A stretch of DNA of 41,891 nucleotides from Clostridia bacterium. GTDB lineage: Bacteria > Bacillota > Sulfobacillia > JAJZYS01 > JAJYTV01. A program made the translations under genes and the position numbers. This document shows, one piece after another, positions 20,308 through 29,198 of the stretch. Positions within the stretch are counted from its first letter, which is position 1. Every line of letters begins with the position of its first letter. The stretch is taken from the NCBI GenBank assembly GCA_027420455.1, contig DAIBJA010000046.1, forward strand, positions 1 through 41,891. The letters run 5' to 3'. The notes beneath the pieces were generated by a model that saw only the letters and a program-made list of their open reading frames with translations, searched no databases and had not been told where the DNA came from.

Positions 20308-21738
20308 CTAGATGTCGAGGTAGAGGTAGTACTCCATGGGCGTCGGCTGCAAATTGACCACGTGGAGCTCCTCGCGCCGCTTGTAGTCGATCCAGGTCGA
20401 GATCAGGTCCTCCGTGAACACGCCGCCCTCGGTGAGGAAGGCGTGGTCTTCCTCGAGCGCCCGTAGCGCTTCGTCGAGCGTACCCGGCACGGCCTTGACC
20501 TTCGCCGCGTCCTCTGGCGACAGGTGGTAGATGTTCTTGTCGAGGGGGCCGAAGCCCAGCTCGGTCGGGTCGAGCCGGCGCCGCACCCCGTCGATTCCCG
20601 CCATCAGCATAGCCGCGAACGAGAGATAGGGGTTCCCGGTCGCGTCCGGCGTGCGGAACTCGATGCGGATGGCTTTCGGGTTCTGCGACGTGACCGGCAC
20701 ACGGATCGCCGCCGAGCGGTTGCCCTTGGCGAAGACCAGGTTGACCGGCGCCTCGAAGCCCGGCACGAGCCGGCGGTAGGAGTTGGTCGTGGCGTTCGCG
20801 AGCCCGACAAGCGCCGGCGCATGGCTGAGAATGCCGGCGATGTAGTGGAGCGCGATCTGCGAGAGGTGGCCGTAGCCGTCCTTCTCGTAGAACAGCGGCA
20901 CGCCACCGCGGGAGATCGACTGGTGTGTGTGCATGCCCGAGCCGTTGTCGCCGTAGAGCGGCTTCGGCATGAAGGTCGCGACCCGGCCCTCGCGCCGCGC
21001 GACGTTCTTCACGACGTACTTGTAGAGCATGACGTGGTCAGCGGTCGTCGTCAGCCGGTCGAAGCGGATGCCGATCTCGCTCTGGCCGGCCGTCGCGACC
21101 TCATGGTGGTGACGCTCGACCTCGATGCCGCACGCCTTCATCGTCCGCACCATCTCCCCGCGCAGGTCGGAAAGCTGGTCCGTAGGCGCTACGGGGGCGT
21201 AGCCCGACTTCGGACGGATGCGATGCTGCAGGTTGGGCGCGCCGACATCGCCCGATCCCCAATGCGACTCCTCGGAGCCGATCGCGAAGAACGACTCCTC
21301 GGGGCTGACCTGGTAGCGGACGTCGTCGAAGATGAAGAACTCGAGTTCGGGGCCGAAGTACGCCGCATCGCCGATGCCACTCGACTCGAGGTACGCCTCC
21401 GCGGCCTGCGCCACGCGACGAGGGTCACGCGAGAAGCGCTGCATCGCGGGATCGTAGACATCGCAACTGATCGAAAGGGTCGGGCGCGCGTGGAACGGGT
21501 CGAGGAAGGCGGTCTTCGGATCGGGGAGCATGATCATGTCGCTCTCCTCGATCTCGCGGAAGCCGCGCAGGGAGCTGCCGTCGAACGGCACGCCTTCGGT
21601 GAATGCCGCCTCGGTGATCTCTTCGGCTGGCAGGGTGATGTGGTGCCAGGTACCCGGCAGATCGATCAGCTTGAGGTCCACGAACTCGACCGCACCGCTC
21701 CGAAGCATCGACAGGATCTCATCCTTAGTCAAGCCCAT
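20308..21738 (-). CDS. glnA: Glutamine synthetase type I, GSI-beta-like
   Basis: FDGSSLRGF, NGSGMHTHQS, TTNSYRRLVPGFEAPVNL, NRSAAIRVP; C-terminal LDKNIYHLSPEDAAKVKAVPGTLDEAL resembles the E. coli adenylylation region MDKNLYDLPPEE. Confidence 0.95.
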   Translation of the reverse strand: MGLTKDEILSMLRSGAVEFVDLKLIDLPGTWHHITLPAEEITEAAFTEGVPFDGSSLRGFREIEESDMIMLPDPKTAFLDPFHARPTLSISCDVYDPAMQRFSRDPRRVAQAAEAYLESSGIGDAAYFGPELEFFIFDDVRYQVSPEESFFAIGSEESHWGSGDVGAPNLQHRIRPKSGYAPVAPTDQLSDLRGEMVRTMKACGIEVERHHHEVATAGQSEIGIRFDRLTTTADHVMLYKYVVKNVARREGRVATFMPKPLYGDNGSGMHTHQSISRGGVPLFYEKDGYGHLSQIALHYIAGILSHAPALVGLANATTNSYRRLVPGFEAPVNLVFAKGNRSAAIRVPVTSQNPKAIRIEFRTPDATGNPYLSFAAMLMAGIDGVRRRLDPTELGFGPLDKNIYHLSPEDAAKVKAVPGTLDEALRALEEDHAFLTEGGVFTEDLISTWIDYKRREELHVVNLQPTPMEYYLYLDI

Positions 21739-22093
21739 CCTCCTCTTCCTGATCGTGGCGCTCGCTCAGAACGCGCTCCAACTCGGCCCGGTTCGACACC
21801 GGGTAGAGCGATCGCAGGGCATGAGCGGCCATCAGACGGCTACGCACGTCGCGCTCGGGCTCCACGGGCTGCTGGCTCTCGACGATGCGCCGCGCCGTCG
21901 CCAGTGTCTGACCAGATGCCAGGAGGCGTTGGATCTCCAGAAGGCGCACGACTTCGCTCTCGCCGTAGTAGCGTTGCCCACCCTGGGTGCGCCGCGGCGA
22001 GATGAGGCCGAGCTGCTCATAATAGCGGATCTGCCGCTCGCTCAGCCCTGTGCGCTTGCTTACGGCCCCGATCCCCATCGAGCGGTCCGGCAT
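21725..22093 (-). CDS. glnR: MerR family regulator, GlnR-like
   Basis: MGIGAVSKRTGLSERQIRYYEQLGLISPRRTQGGQRYYGESEVVRLLEIQRLL, located directly upstream of and overlapping glnA. Confidence 0.85.
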   Translation of the reverse strand: MPDRSMGIGAVSKRTGLSERQIRYYEQLGLISPRRTQGGQRYYGESEVVRLLEIQRLLASGQTLATARRIVESQQPVEPERDVRSRLMAAHALRSLYPVSNRAELERVLSERHDQEEEDGLD

Positions 22094-22152
22094 CGTTGCG
22101 CCTCCTTTCTGTCAGATATAGTAGGCGAACACTCGAAAAATGGTCAATGTTT

Positions 22153-22179
22153 TGTCAGGTTTTAATTGCAAACCTTACA
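22153..22179. promoter_or_regulatory. 27-bp dyad upstream of the glnR promoter
   Basis: TGTCAGGTTT-TAATTGC-AAACCTTACA (9/10 arm match). On the minus strand it is followed by TTGACC-N18-TACTAT and AGAAAGGAGG before the glnR ATG. Confidence 0.6.
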
Positions 22180-22246
22180 TTCGACCGTCCGGGTCCCTCA
22201 CGGCAGCCGCGCGTGGTCTTGACGCGGTTGGTAGCTACGTTTTATC

Positions 22247-22274
22247 ATCTATGTAGATCTCCATCTATGTAGAG
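22247..22274 (+). promoter_or_regulatory. Tandem palindromic operator upstream of the ArsR-type gene
   Basis: ATCTATGTAGAT (22247..22258) and ATCTATGTAGAG (22263..22274), 16 bp period; TTGACG-N18-TATCAT promoter overlaps the first copy. Confidence 0.55.
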
Positions 22275-22285
22275 GAGGCTCCGCG

Positions 22286-22861
22286 ATGGGCGAGGACGAA
22301 ATCGCCGCCGCTCTCTCCTTCTTCAAGGGGCTCGCAGACGAGAGCCGCCTGCGCATTCTGGGTCTCCTGGCCGAACGTCCGCGCAGTGTCGAGGAGCTCG
22401 CGGCCGGCCTCGATCTCCGCACCCCGACAGTCTCGCACCATCTGCAGACCTTGCGCCGCCTCGGCTTTGTCGAGATGGACCAGGAGGGGACGACCCACCG
22501 CTACAGGCTCGACCTGCGACGGCTCCAGGATCTGAGCCGCGAACTTCTCGCCACCGACAAGGTGCGCAGCCTTGCCGCAGGAGACGCGGATGCAGCCTGG
22601 GAGCGCAAGGTCCTGCGCGACTTCTTCTCCGGCGAGGAGCTCAAGGAGATCCCGGCCAGCCGCAAGAAGCGCCTCGTGGTTCTGCGCTGGCTCGCGGAAC
22701 GCTTCGAGAACGGCCGGCGCTACAGCGAGCGCGAGGTGAACGAGATCCTGCGCCGCCACCATCCGGACGTTGCAACCCTGCGCCGCGAGTTCATCGCGAC
22801 GGGGCTCATGCAGCGCGAGGAGAGCGTCTACTGGCGCACGCCGCAACCGCCGCAGGACTGA
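22286..22861 (+). CDS. ArsR-type HTH regulator with C-terminal DUF2087 domain
   Basis: ALSFFKGLADESRLRILGLLAERPRSVEELAAGLDLRTPTVSHHLQTLRRLGFV plus C-terminal LRDFFSGEELKEIPASRKKRLVVLRWLAERFENGRRYSEREVNEILRRHHPDVATLRREFI. Confidence 0.88.
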   Translation: MGEDEIAAALSFFKGLADESRLRILGLLAERPRSVEELAAGLDLRTPTVSHHLQTLRRLGFVEMDQEGTTHRYRLDLRRLQDLSRELLATDKVRSLAAGDADAAWERKVLRDFFSGEELKEIPASRKKRLVVLRWLAERFENGRRYSEREVNEILRRHHPDVATLRREFIATGLMQREESVYWRTPQPPQD

Positions 22862-22934
22862 CGTCCCAACGACAACCTGCACGGGAGGCCGCCTGTCTTA
22901 TGCGCACACTACGCTTAGGCAGGTGACTTCTCGC

Positions 22935-23450
22935 ATGTGGTCCATGTGGCAGCTCATGGTGCCGGTGCCCGATCTCGTCTTCCGCAGCGCCCTCATCTAT
23001 CTCGCCGTGCTGCTCGGCATGCGCCTGTTCGGGAAGCGCGAGGTCGGGCAGTTCACGCTCTTCGACCTGGCGCTCGTCATGCTCGTCGGCAACTCAGTGC
23101 AGCCGGCGATCACGGGACCCGACACATCGATCACGGGCGGGCTCGTCATCATCGTCACGCTCTTCTCGCTGAACCGGCTCGTCAACTACCTCACCGTGCG
23201 CAGCCGCCTGGTCCGCGACATCATCGAAGGACGCCCCACCGTCGTGGCCCGCGGCGGCCGCTGGCTGAGGCGCGCGCTGGCGCAGGAGGGTCTGGCCCCG
23301 GAGGACTGCCTCTCGGCCCTGCGCGATCACGGCGTCGCGACGGTCGAGGAGGTGGACCTCGCCGTGCTCGAGGTGGACGGCACGCTGTCGGTAGTGCCGA
23401 TGGGATCCGGCCTCAAGCGCGGCAACCGCGTGCTGGACCAGCATGTCTGA
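22935..23450 (+). CDS. DUF421 (YetF-like) membrane protein
   Basis: ALIYLAVLLGMRLFGKREVGQFTLFDLALVMLVGNSVQPAITGPDTSITGGLVIIVTLFSLNRLVNYLTVRS...IIEGRPTVVARGG. Confidence 0.85.
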   Translation: MWSMWQLMVPVPDLVFRSALIYLAVLLGMRLFGKREVGQFTLFDLALVMLVGNSVQPAITGPDTSITGGLVIIVTLFSLNRLVNYLTVRSRLVRDIIEGRPTVVARGGRWLRRALAQEGLAPEDCLSALRDHGVATVEEVDLAVLEVDGTLSVVPMGSGLKRGNRVLDQHV

Positions 23451-23473
23451 TAGCCATGGTCTCAGGCATTGGC

Positions 23474-23512
23474 AGAGCCCGGGCGGGGCGGAATACCGCC
23501 TGCCCGGGCTCT
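23474..23512. terminator. Bidirectional terminator hairpin between convergent genes
   Basis: AGAGCCCGGGC GGGGCGGAATACCGCCT GCCCGGGCTCT, 11-bp perfect outer stem. Confidence 0.65.
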
Positions 23513-23523
23513 TGGTGTCGCAT

Positions 23524-24177
23524 CTAGCGGTTCAGGTCCTGACGCTCCCCCGAGACCATGAAGATCACGGCCTCGCCGAGGTTCGTCGCATGATCCGCCA
23601 CGCGCTCGAGGTGCTGCGCGACGAACAGGAGGTGGGTGCCCTGATGGATGGTGCGGGGATCCTCCATCATGTAGACGAGCAGTTCGCGCATCACCTGGCT
23701 GTAGAGGTGGTCCACCTCGTCGTCGGTCTTCAGGAGCTCTTCCGCCGCCTGCGGGTCGCGGCGGACGTAAGCCCGGAGCGCGTCGCGCGTCATGCGCAGG
23801 GCCAGTTCCGCCATGCGCGGGATGTCGATGAGCGGCTTCATCAGCGGCTCGTCGCCGATGCGCTCGGTGACGCGGGCGATGTCCACCGCATGGTCGGCCA
23901 TGCGCTCGAGGTCGCCCACGATCTTGATCGCGGTCCCCACGATGCGCAGGTCGGAGGCGGCAGGCTGCTGCAGGGCGATGATCTCGAGGCAGCGCGTCTC
24001 GATGTCGAGCTGCATGCGGTCGAGTTCGTCGTCGCCTGCGACGATCTGGCGCGCGAGTTCGCGGTCGCCTTCCGCAAGCGATTTGACGGACTGGCCGATC
24101 CGCTCCTCCACCAAGGTTCCCATGCGCAGGATGTCCTGCTGCAACTCCTCGAGTTCTTGATGGAATGTGCTGCGCAT
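23524..24177 (-). CDS. phoU: Phosphate signaling complex protein PhoU
   Basis: MRSTFHQELEELQQDILRMGTLVEERIGQSVKSL...; ADHATNLGEAVIFMVSG. Confidence 0.94.
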   Translation of the reverse strand: MRSTFHQELEELQQDILRMGTLVEERIGQSVKSLAEGDRELARQIVAGDDELDRMQLDIETRCLEIIALQQPAASDLRIVGTAIKIVGDLERMADHAVDIARVTERIGDEPLMKPLIDIPRMAELALRMTRDALRAYVRRDPQAAEELLKTDDEVDHLYSQVMRELLVYMMEDPRTIHQGTHLLFVAQHLERVADHATNLGEAVIFMVSGERQDLNR

Positions 24178-24192
24178 CTCCCGTACTCCCTT

Positions 24193-24951
24193 CTAGCCGA
24201 ATCGCCCCGTGACGTAGTCTTCCGTCCTGGGGTCGCGTGGTCGTGTGAAGATGTCCCTCGTCGGCCCGAACTCTATGAGCTCCCCGCTGAGAAAGAAGGC
24301 GGTGTGGTCCGAAATGCGACCTGCCTGCTGCATGTTGTGGGTCACGACGATCAGCGTGTAGTTTTCTTTGAGCGCATCGGTCAGCTCCTCGATCTTCGCC
24401 GTCGCCACCGGGTCGAGCGCCGAGGCCGGCTCGTCCATCAGCAGCACCTCCGGCTCGATCGCGAGAGCCCTGGCGATGCAGAGCCGTTGCTGCTGACCGC
24501 CTGAAAGCTCGAAGGCGCTCTTCTGCAACTTGTCGCGGACCTCGTCCCACAGCGCGGCACGCCTCAGGCTCTGCTCGACAATCTCGCGCAGCCGAGCCTC
24601 CGAGCGCTCGCCGTGGACGCGCGGCCCGTAGGCGATGTTCTGGTAGATCGTCATGGGAAAGGGATTCGGACGCTGGAAGACCATGCCAACCCGTTTCCTG
24701 AGACGTGCCGGATCCTGACCCCGCGCGTAGATGTCCTCGCCATCCAGGAGCACCCGGCCGGTGACGCGCGCGCCGGGCACATGGTCGTTCATGCGGTTCA
24801 ACGTGCGCAGGAAGGAAGACTTGCCGCAACCGCTTGGGCCGATGATGGCCGTGATGGTGTGTTCCTCGACCTCGACGCTGACGTCCTTGAGGCCCTGTGC
24901 TGCACCGTACCAGAGGCTGAGATTCTCTACGTTGATCTTAGCAGCACTCAA
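24193..24951 (-). CDS. pstB: Phosphate ABC transporter ATP-binding protein PstB
   Basis: Walker [40 protein letters not shown], signature [16 protein letters not shown]. Confidence 0.96.
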   Translation of the reverse strand: MSAAKINVENLSLWYGAAQGLKDVSVEVEEHTITAIIGPSGCGKSSFLRTLNRMNDHVPGARVTGRVLLDGEDIYARGQDPARLRKRVGMVFQRPNPFPMTIYQNIAYGPRVHGERSEARLREIVEQSLRRAALWDEVRDKLQKSAFELSGGQQQRLCIARALAIEPEVLLMDEPASALDPVATAKIEELTDALKENYTLIVVTHNMQQAGRISDHTAFFLSGELIEFGPTRDIFTRPRDPRTEDYVTGRFG

Positions 24952-25700
24952 CGGAGCCTACCCTCCCGTCGCTCTCCGGCCAGCACCGCCGCCCCTCCCG
25001 CTGCCACCAAGGACAGCAGAAGCAATAGCACCGCTGGCCAGAAGGCCCGCGCGTCGCGAACCCTGCCCGTGATCTCAAGATACCATAGCGCCGATGCGAG
25101 CGTGGTGCCGGCCTGCAAGGCAAGCCTGCCGCGCTCGAGAAGGCCCTGTGCCAGCAAGGCGACGAGCGCCGCCTCGCCCAGCGCTCGGCCGGCCACGCCG
25201 AGCAGGATGCCGGCCACCTCCCGGCGCACGAATCCGTAGACTGCGACGGCTGCCTCCGCGGGACGCGCACCGAGCGCCTGCGCCGCCTCCCCGGTCTCCC
25301 TGCGGCGGCCGAAGCTCTCTTCGGCGAGTAGCACGGTCTGCGGCAGGCAGAGGAGCCCGAGACCTGCGGTGACGAGGCCGATGCCGGGCACGGCGCCGAG
25401 CCTGTCGCCGAGCCACGTGAGCAGCGTCGCGCCCACGACCACGCTCGGCAGGGCGGCGCTCATGCTCAGCGCCATGCGCCAGCGCCAGCCACCGGGTGTG
25501 AAGGCGAGGGCGCCCCCGGCCGCCACACCGAATGCGGCACTCGCGGCCACCGCCCCGACCGCCCCGACGATGCTCGCGAGAAGGCTGCCGACGTCCGGTG
25601 GCCCCTTCGGCGGGCCAATGCCGCGCAGCACACCGAACCAGAGCAGCAGGAGCGCGGCCTGCGTCAGCCGGTAGCGCCCAAGTCCACGCCTAAAGGCCAT
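24948..25700 (-). CDS. pstA: Divergent PstA-like phosphate ABC permease
   Basis: Six TM; EAA-like loop [45 protein letters not shown]; overlaps pstB by ATGA. Confidence 0.75.
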   Translation of the reverse strand: MAFRRGLGRYRLTQAALLLLWFGVLRGIGPPKGPPDVGSLLASIVGAVGAVAASAAFGVAAGGALAFTPGGWRWRMALSMSAALPSVVVGATLLTWLGDRLGAVPGIGLVTAGLGLLCLPQTVLLAEESFGRRRETGEAAQALGARPAEAAVAVYGFVRREVAGILLGVAGRALGEAALVALLAQGLLERGRLALQAGTTLASALWYLEITGRVRDARAFWPAVLLLLLSLVAAGGAAVLAGERREGRLR

Positions 25701-26454
25701 GGGCCGAATCCCTTCCCAGCCAGCCCGTCAGGCCGCCAAGGAGGCCAAGCAGCAGCGCGATGCCACCCAGCGCAAGCACCCAGCGGCCCTGCGGCGGTGC
25801 CTGCGGCAGCTCGCCGAGCAAGGTGCCCGCGAGGCTGCCGGACGGCGCCAGGAGGTGCGGCCAGCTGTTCGCCCCCCCGACCAGGACGGAGACGAGTGCC
25901 GCCTCGCCGGCGATGCGCGCCGCTGCGGCGAAGGACATGCGGATCGTGGCCCTGCGCGTCGCCTGGCCGATTGCCCGGCCGGCGTCGTCCGGGCTGCAGC
26001 CGAGCGCCAGAGCGGCAAGATAGGTATCGCGCCAGGAGGCCGCCTCGCCCGCGACGCCCTCGGCTACGAGCGGCATCGTGGCGAAACCGAGTCCGAGGCC
26101 CGCAAGCAGGCAACCGGGACCAAGGCCGATGCTGCGCAAGAACCCAAGGCCGCCCGCCAGCAGCGCGAAGGCGATCAGCACCCCCGGCGTGCCGGCCAGC
26201 AGCGAAACGGCAAAGGAGCTGCGCCCAGCGAGTCCGATCTGGAGACCGACACCCTCGCCGAGCACACCGGCCACTGCGCCACCGACGATCGAAACCAGGG
26301 CTGTGCCGGCAGCGATGCCGAGTACGCCGTAGACACTGGGCGGCGCCCAGACCCAGGACGCGAAATCGACGGCGCCGAGCCCCGGCAGGCCCCATATCAC
26401 GACCGCCGCGAGCGGAACGATGCAAAGGAACAGCACGACGCGCGTCTGGGTCAT
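25690..26454 (-). CDS. pstC: Divergent PstC-like phosphate ABC permease
   Basis: ATG at 26454; EAA-like AALALGCSPDDAGRAIGQATRRATIRMSFAAAARIAGEAALVSVLVGG. The track ORF extends upstream to 27363 but that part overlaps pstS. Confidence 0.75.
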   Translation of the reverse strand: MTQTRVVLFLCIVPLAAVVIWGLPGLGAVDFASWVWAPPSVYGVLGIAAGTALVSIVGGAVAGVLGEGVGLQIGLAGRSSFAVSLLAGTPGVLIAFALLAGGLGFLRSIGLGPGCLLAGLGLGFATMPLVAEGVAGEAASWRDTYLAALALGCSPDDAGRAIGQATRRATIRMSFAAAARIAGEAALVSVLVGGANSWPHLLAPSGSLAGTLLGELPQAPPQGRWVLALGGIALLLGLLGGLTGWLGRDSAHGL

Positions 26455-27191
26455 GGCGCCAGGTCCTGCCGCTTCGCCACCGCGGCCACGAGGTCCGCCG
26501 CAAGGCTCGCCCGCAGGTCTCCCTCCCGCCAGATCGCGTAGGCTCTGTAGCGCAGGGGATAGTCCCTCTGTGAGGGCAATCGGCCATCCAGCCGCACGAT
26601 CAGTCGTTGCGGCGCGAACGCAAGCTCGACGATGCCGATGCCGCCGGGCAGTGCTAGGACGAGATCGGATACCTGCCCGCTCGCGAGAGCGGTCAGAGCC
26701 CCAGGGCGCAGCCGGCCGCCGGCCAGTTGCCTGAGCCTCGCCCGGAGCCCTGAGCCATGGGCTCTCAGCACCAGCTCGATGGGCCGGTGCGGCCCCCCGA
26801 GCGCCGCCCAGTTGCGCACCTGCCCACGCAGGATGGCCTGCAGCGACTTGAGGCTCAGATTGCGCGGCAGCCCTGGTGCCGCGATCACCGCAAGCGTCGC
26901 GAGCGACACCTGCTTCATGGCGATACCAGGCATGCGGTAGGGCACGTCGACGAGCGCCAGGTCCGCACTGCGCCGCATCAGGGCCGCAAGGCCGTACGCC
27001 GAGCCCAGTGCGGAGACCGCGACAGGCCCGCCAGCCAGCACCTGGAGTCCAGGACGCGCCGCCTCCGCCAGCGGCAGGAGAGACGTCGCCCCGGCGACGC
27101 GCAGCGCCGGTCCCGGCAGCAGTTCGAGCAGCAGGATGAGGAGCGCGGCGACGGCCAGAACCGTCCGCCAGAGATCGAGAAAGCGCTGCAC
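26451..27191 (-). CDS. pstS: Short, divergent PstS-like substrate-binding protein
   Basis: N-terminal TM/signal anchor, then VAGATSLLPLAEAARPGLQV...SADLALVDVPYRM...RNWAALGGPHRPIELVLRAHGSGLRA, resembling PstS; encoded between phoR and pstC. Confidence 0.7.
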   Translation of the reverse strand: MQRFLDLWRTVLAVAALLILLLELLPGPALRVAGATSLLPLAEAARPGLQVLAGGPVAVSALGSAYGLAALMRRSADLALVDVPYRMPGIAMKQVSLATLAVIAAPGLPRNLSLKSLQAILRGQVRNWAALGGPHRPIELVLRAHGSGLRARLRQLAGGRLRPGALTALASGQVSDLVLALPGGIGIVELAFAPQRLIVRLDGRLPSQRDYPLRYRAYAIWREGDLRASLAADLVAAVAKRQDLAP

Positions 27192-27214
27192 ATGGAGCCC
27201 CCCGCTCTCCCGAC

Positions 27215-28471
27215 CTATGCATCGCCCGACTGGGCCATGCCCGGAAGGCGGAGGTGGAAGGCGCTGCCGTGGCCCACCTCGCTCTCGACGGAAAGCTCCG
27301 CGCCGATCGACAGCGCGAGGTGGCGCGCGATGGCGAGACCGAGTCCCGATCCGCCGGTCGCACGCTGCCGCGAACGGTCCACGCGGTAGAACCGCTCGAA
27401 GATGTGCGGCAGGTCCGCCTGGGGAATACCGGGGCCGTCGTCCTTCACCGTCAGTTCGGCAGCGCCGCCGGACGACCCGATCTGCACCTTGATATGTCCA
27501 CCCTCCTGGGTGTACTTCACCGCATTGTCGATCAGCGATATGAGAATGCCCTCGATGCGGTCCCGGTCGGTCAGCGCGCCCGTCGGCTCACCGGCGACGC
27601 CGAGCGCGACCCCGCGGGCCTGGGCCTCTGGACCGTAGCGCTCCGCCACCGCTCGCGACGCCTCGAGGAGATCGACCCGCGTGCGCTCCGGACGCTCGCG
27701 GCCGCTCTCGATCGCGGCTAGGCGCAAGAGGTCGTCGACCAGCAGCGAGAGCCGCCTGGTCTCGTCGGCAATGTGCCGCACGAATCGGCGGCGATGCCCC
27801 TCGTCGACCTCATCGTCGAGCAGGGTTTCAGCGAAGCCGCCAAGCACGGTGAGAGGCGTCCTGAGCTCGTGCGAGACATTGGCGACGAACTGGCTCCGCA
27901 CTTCGAGGAGGCGCCGTTCCTCGCTGACGTCGTGCACCACGAGCAGGGTACCGCCCGTGCCAGGTACCGGCGCGAGGTCGATCTGCAGGGTGCGCTCGCC
28001 TTCGCGACGCTCGAGCTGCAGTACCTCGCCCTGTTCCACGCGGTCGAGAGCCGACTCGAGCGCGTAGGTGTGCGTCATGGCCAGATGGTAGGTCTGCTCC
28101 ACTTCAGGCGCCCAGACGCCGAAGATGCGCTCGGCCGCCGGATTGATGACCTGCACGCGCCGGCGGGCATCCAGCAGCACGACGCCCGCGCGCAGGTTCC
28201 GGATGATGGCGAGGAAGCGCATGCGGTCGAGTTCGAGCGCTGAAAGGCGTTCGGCCAACTGCTGCAAAACGTCGTTGAATCTCTCCTCGCGCTCGGCGAG
28301 GTCTCCTAGAGGCGCGTAGAACCGTTCTGGCTCCGCGCCGGCCGCCAGCGCCGCAAGCGCCCTCAGGACGAGATCGAACGCGCGCAGAGCGCGGCGGCGC
28401 AACACCAGGGCGGCCGCAAATCCGACCGCCAGCCCCGCCAGCATGCCAATGACGAACAGCAGACCCGTCAT
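27215..28471 (-). CDS. phoR: PhoR-type sensor histidine kinase
   Basis: [25 protein letters not shown] boxes ISLIDNAVKYTQEGGHI, GPGIPQADLPHIFERFYRVDRSRQRATGGSGLGLAI. Confidence 0.93.
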   Translation of the reverse strand: MTGLLFVIGMLAGLAVGFAAALVLRRRALRAFDLVLRALAALAAGAEPERFYAPLGDLAEREERFNDVLQQLAERLSALELDRMRFLAIIRNLRAGVVLLDARRRVQVINPAAERIFGVWAPEVEQTYHLAMTHTYALESALDRVEQGEVLQLERREGERTLQIDLAPVPGTGGTLLVVHDVSEERRLLEVRSQFVANVSHELRTPLTVLGGFAETLLDDEVDEGHRRRFVRHIADETRRLSLLVDDLLRLAAIESGRERPERTRVDLLEASRAVAERYGPEAQARGVALGVAGEPTGALTDRDRIEGILISLIDNAVKYTQEGGHIKVQIGSSGGAAELTVKDDGPGIPQADLPHIFERFYRVDRSRQRATGGSGLGLAIARHLALSIGAELSVESEVGHGSAFHLRLPGMAQSGDA

Positions 28472-29148
28472 GGGGCGAAGCGGTAGCCCACACCGCGAAC
28501 CGTCTCGATGAGACGCGGGTGCGACGGCTCCACCTCCACCTTCTCCCGCAGATGGCGAACGTGCACGTCCACCGTGCGCGCATCGCCGTAATAGTCGTAG
28601 CCCCAAACCCGCTCAAGAAGCATCTCGCGCGTGAGTACCTGGCCCGGACGCTCCATCAGGGCCTGCAAGAGTCCGAACTCCGTCAGAGTCAGCTCGCGCT
28701 CCAAACCCTCGACGAAGCAGCGGTGCGCCGAGATGTCGATCTCGACACCGCCTGCCGCGAGGCGCTCGGTCGGAGGATCGGTCCGACGCAAGACGGCCCT
28801 GATGCGAGCGACAAGTTCGCGCGGCGAGAACGGCTTGCCAACATAGTCATCGGCACCCAGCTCGAGTCCGCGGACCCGATCCGCCTCCTCCGTGCGCGCC
28901 GTGAGCATGACGACGGGCACGCGGCTCTGGCGCCTCAGGGCGCGCAGGACCGAGACGCCGTCCAGCCCGGGCAGCATGAGATCCAGAACCACCAGGTCGG
29001 GGGACGCCTCGAGCGCCAGGCGCAAGCCCTCCTCGCCGTCCGCGGCCTGCTGCACGCGAAAGCCGGCCGTCTCGAGATGGAACGCCACGAGCTCGCGAAT
29101 CGCTTCCTCGTCCTCGACGATCAGCACGGTGCCCTGACGGGCCACCAC
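28468..29148 (-). CDS. phoB: PhoB/PhoP-type response regulator (OmpR family)
   Basis: VLIVEDEEAIRELVAFHLETAGF...LVVLDLMLPGLDG...MLTARTEE...VGKPFSPRELVARIRAVLRR; winged helix LTLTEFGLLQALMERPGQVLTREMLLERVWGYDYYGDARTVDVHVRHLREK. GTG start after GAGGAGGG. Confidence 0.93.
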   Translation of the reverse strand: MVARQGTVLIVEDEEAIRELVAFHLETAGFRVQQAADGEEGLRLALEASPDLVVLDLMLPGLDGVSVLRALRRQSRVPVVMLTARTEEADRVRGLELGADDYVGKPFSPRELVARIRAVLRRTDPPTERLAAGGVEIDISAHRCFVEGLERELTLTEFGLLQALMERPGQVLTREMLLERVWGYDYYGDARTVDVHVRHLREKVEVEPSHPRLIETVRGVGYRFAP

Positions 29149-29198
29149 GGTCCCTCCTCTGCCAGAGCCGACCTCATCCGGATCATGGCAGACAAAAG

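Noticed and set aside
26455-27363. N-terminal extension of the 557-aa track ORF
   Set aside because: Out-of-frame read-through of pstS; the PstC-like protein starts at ATG 26454.
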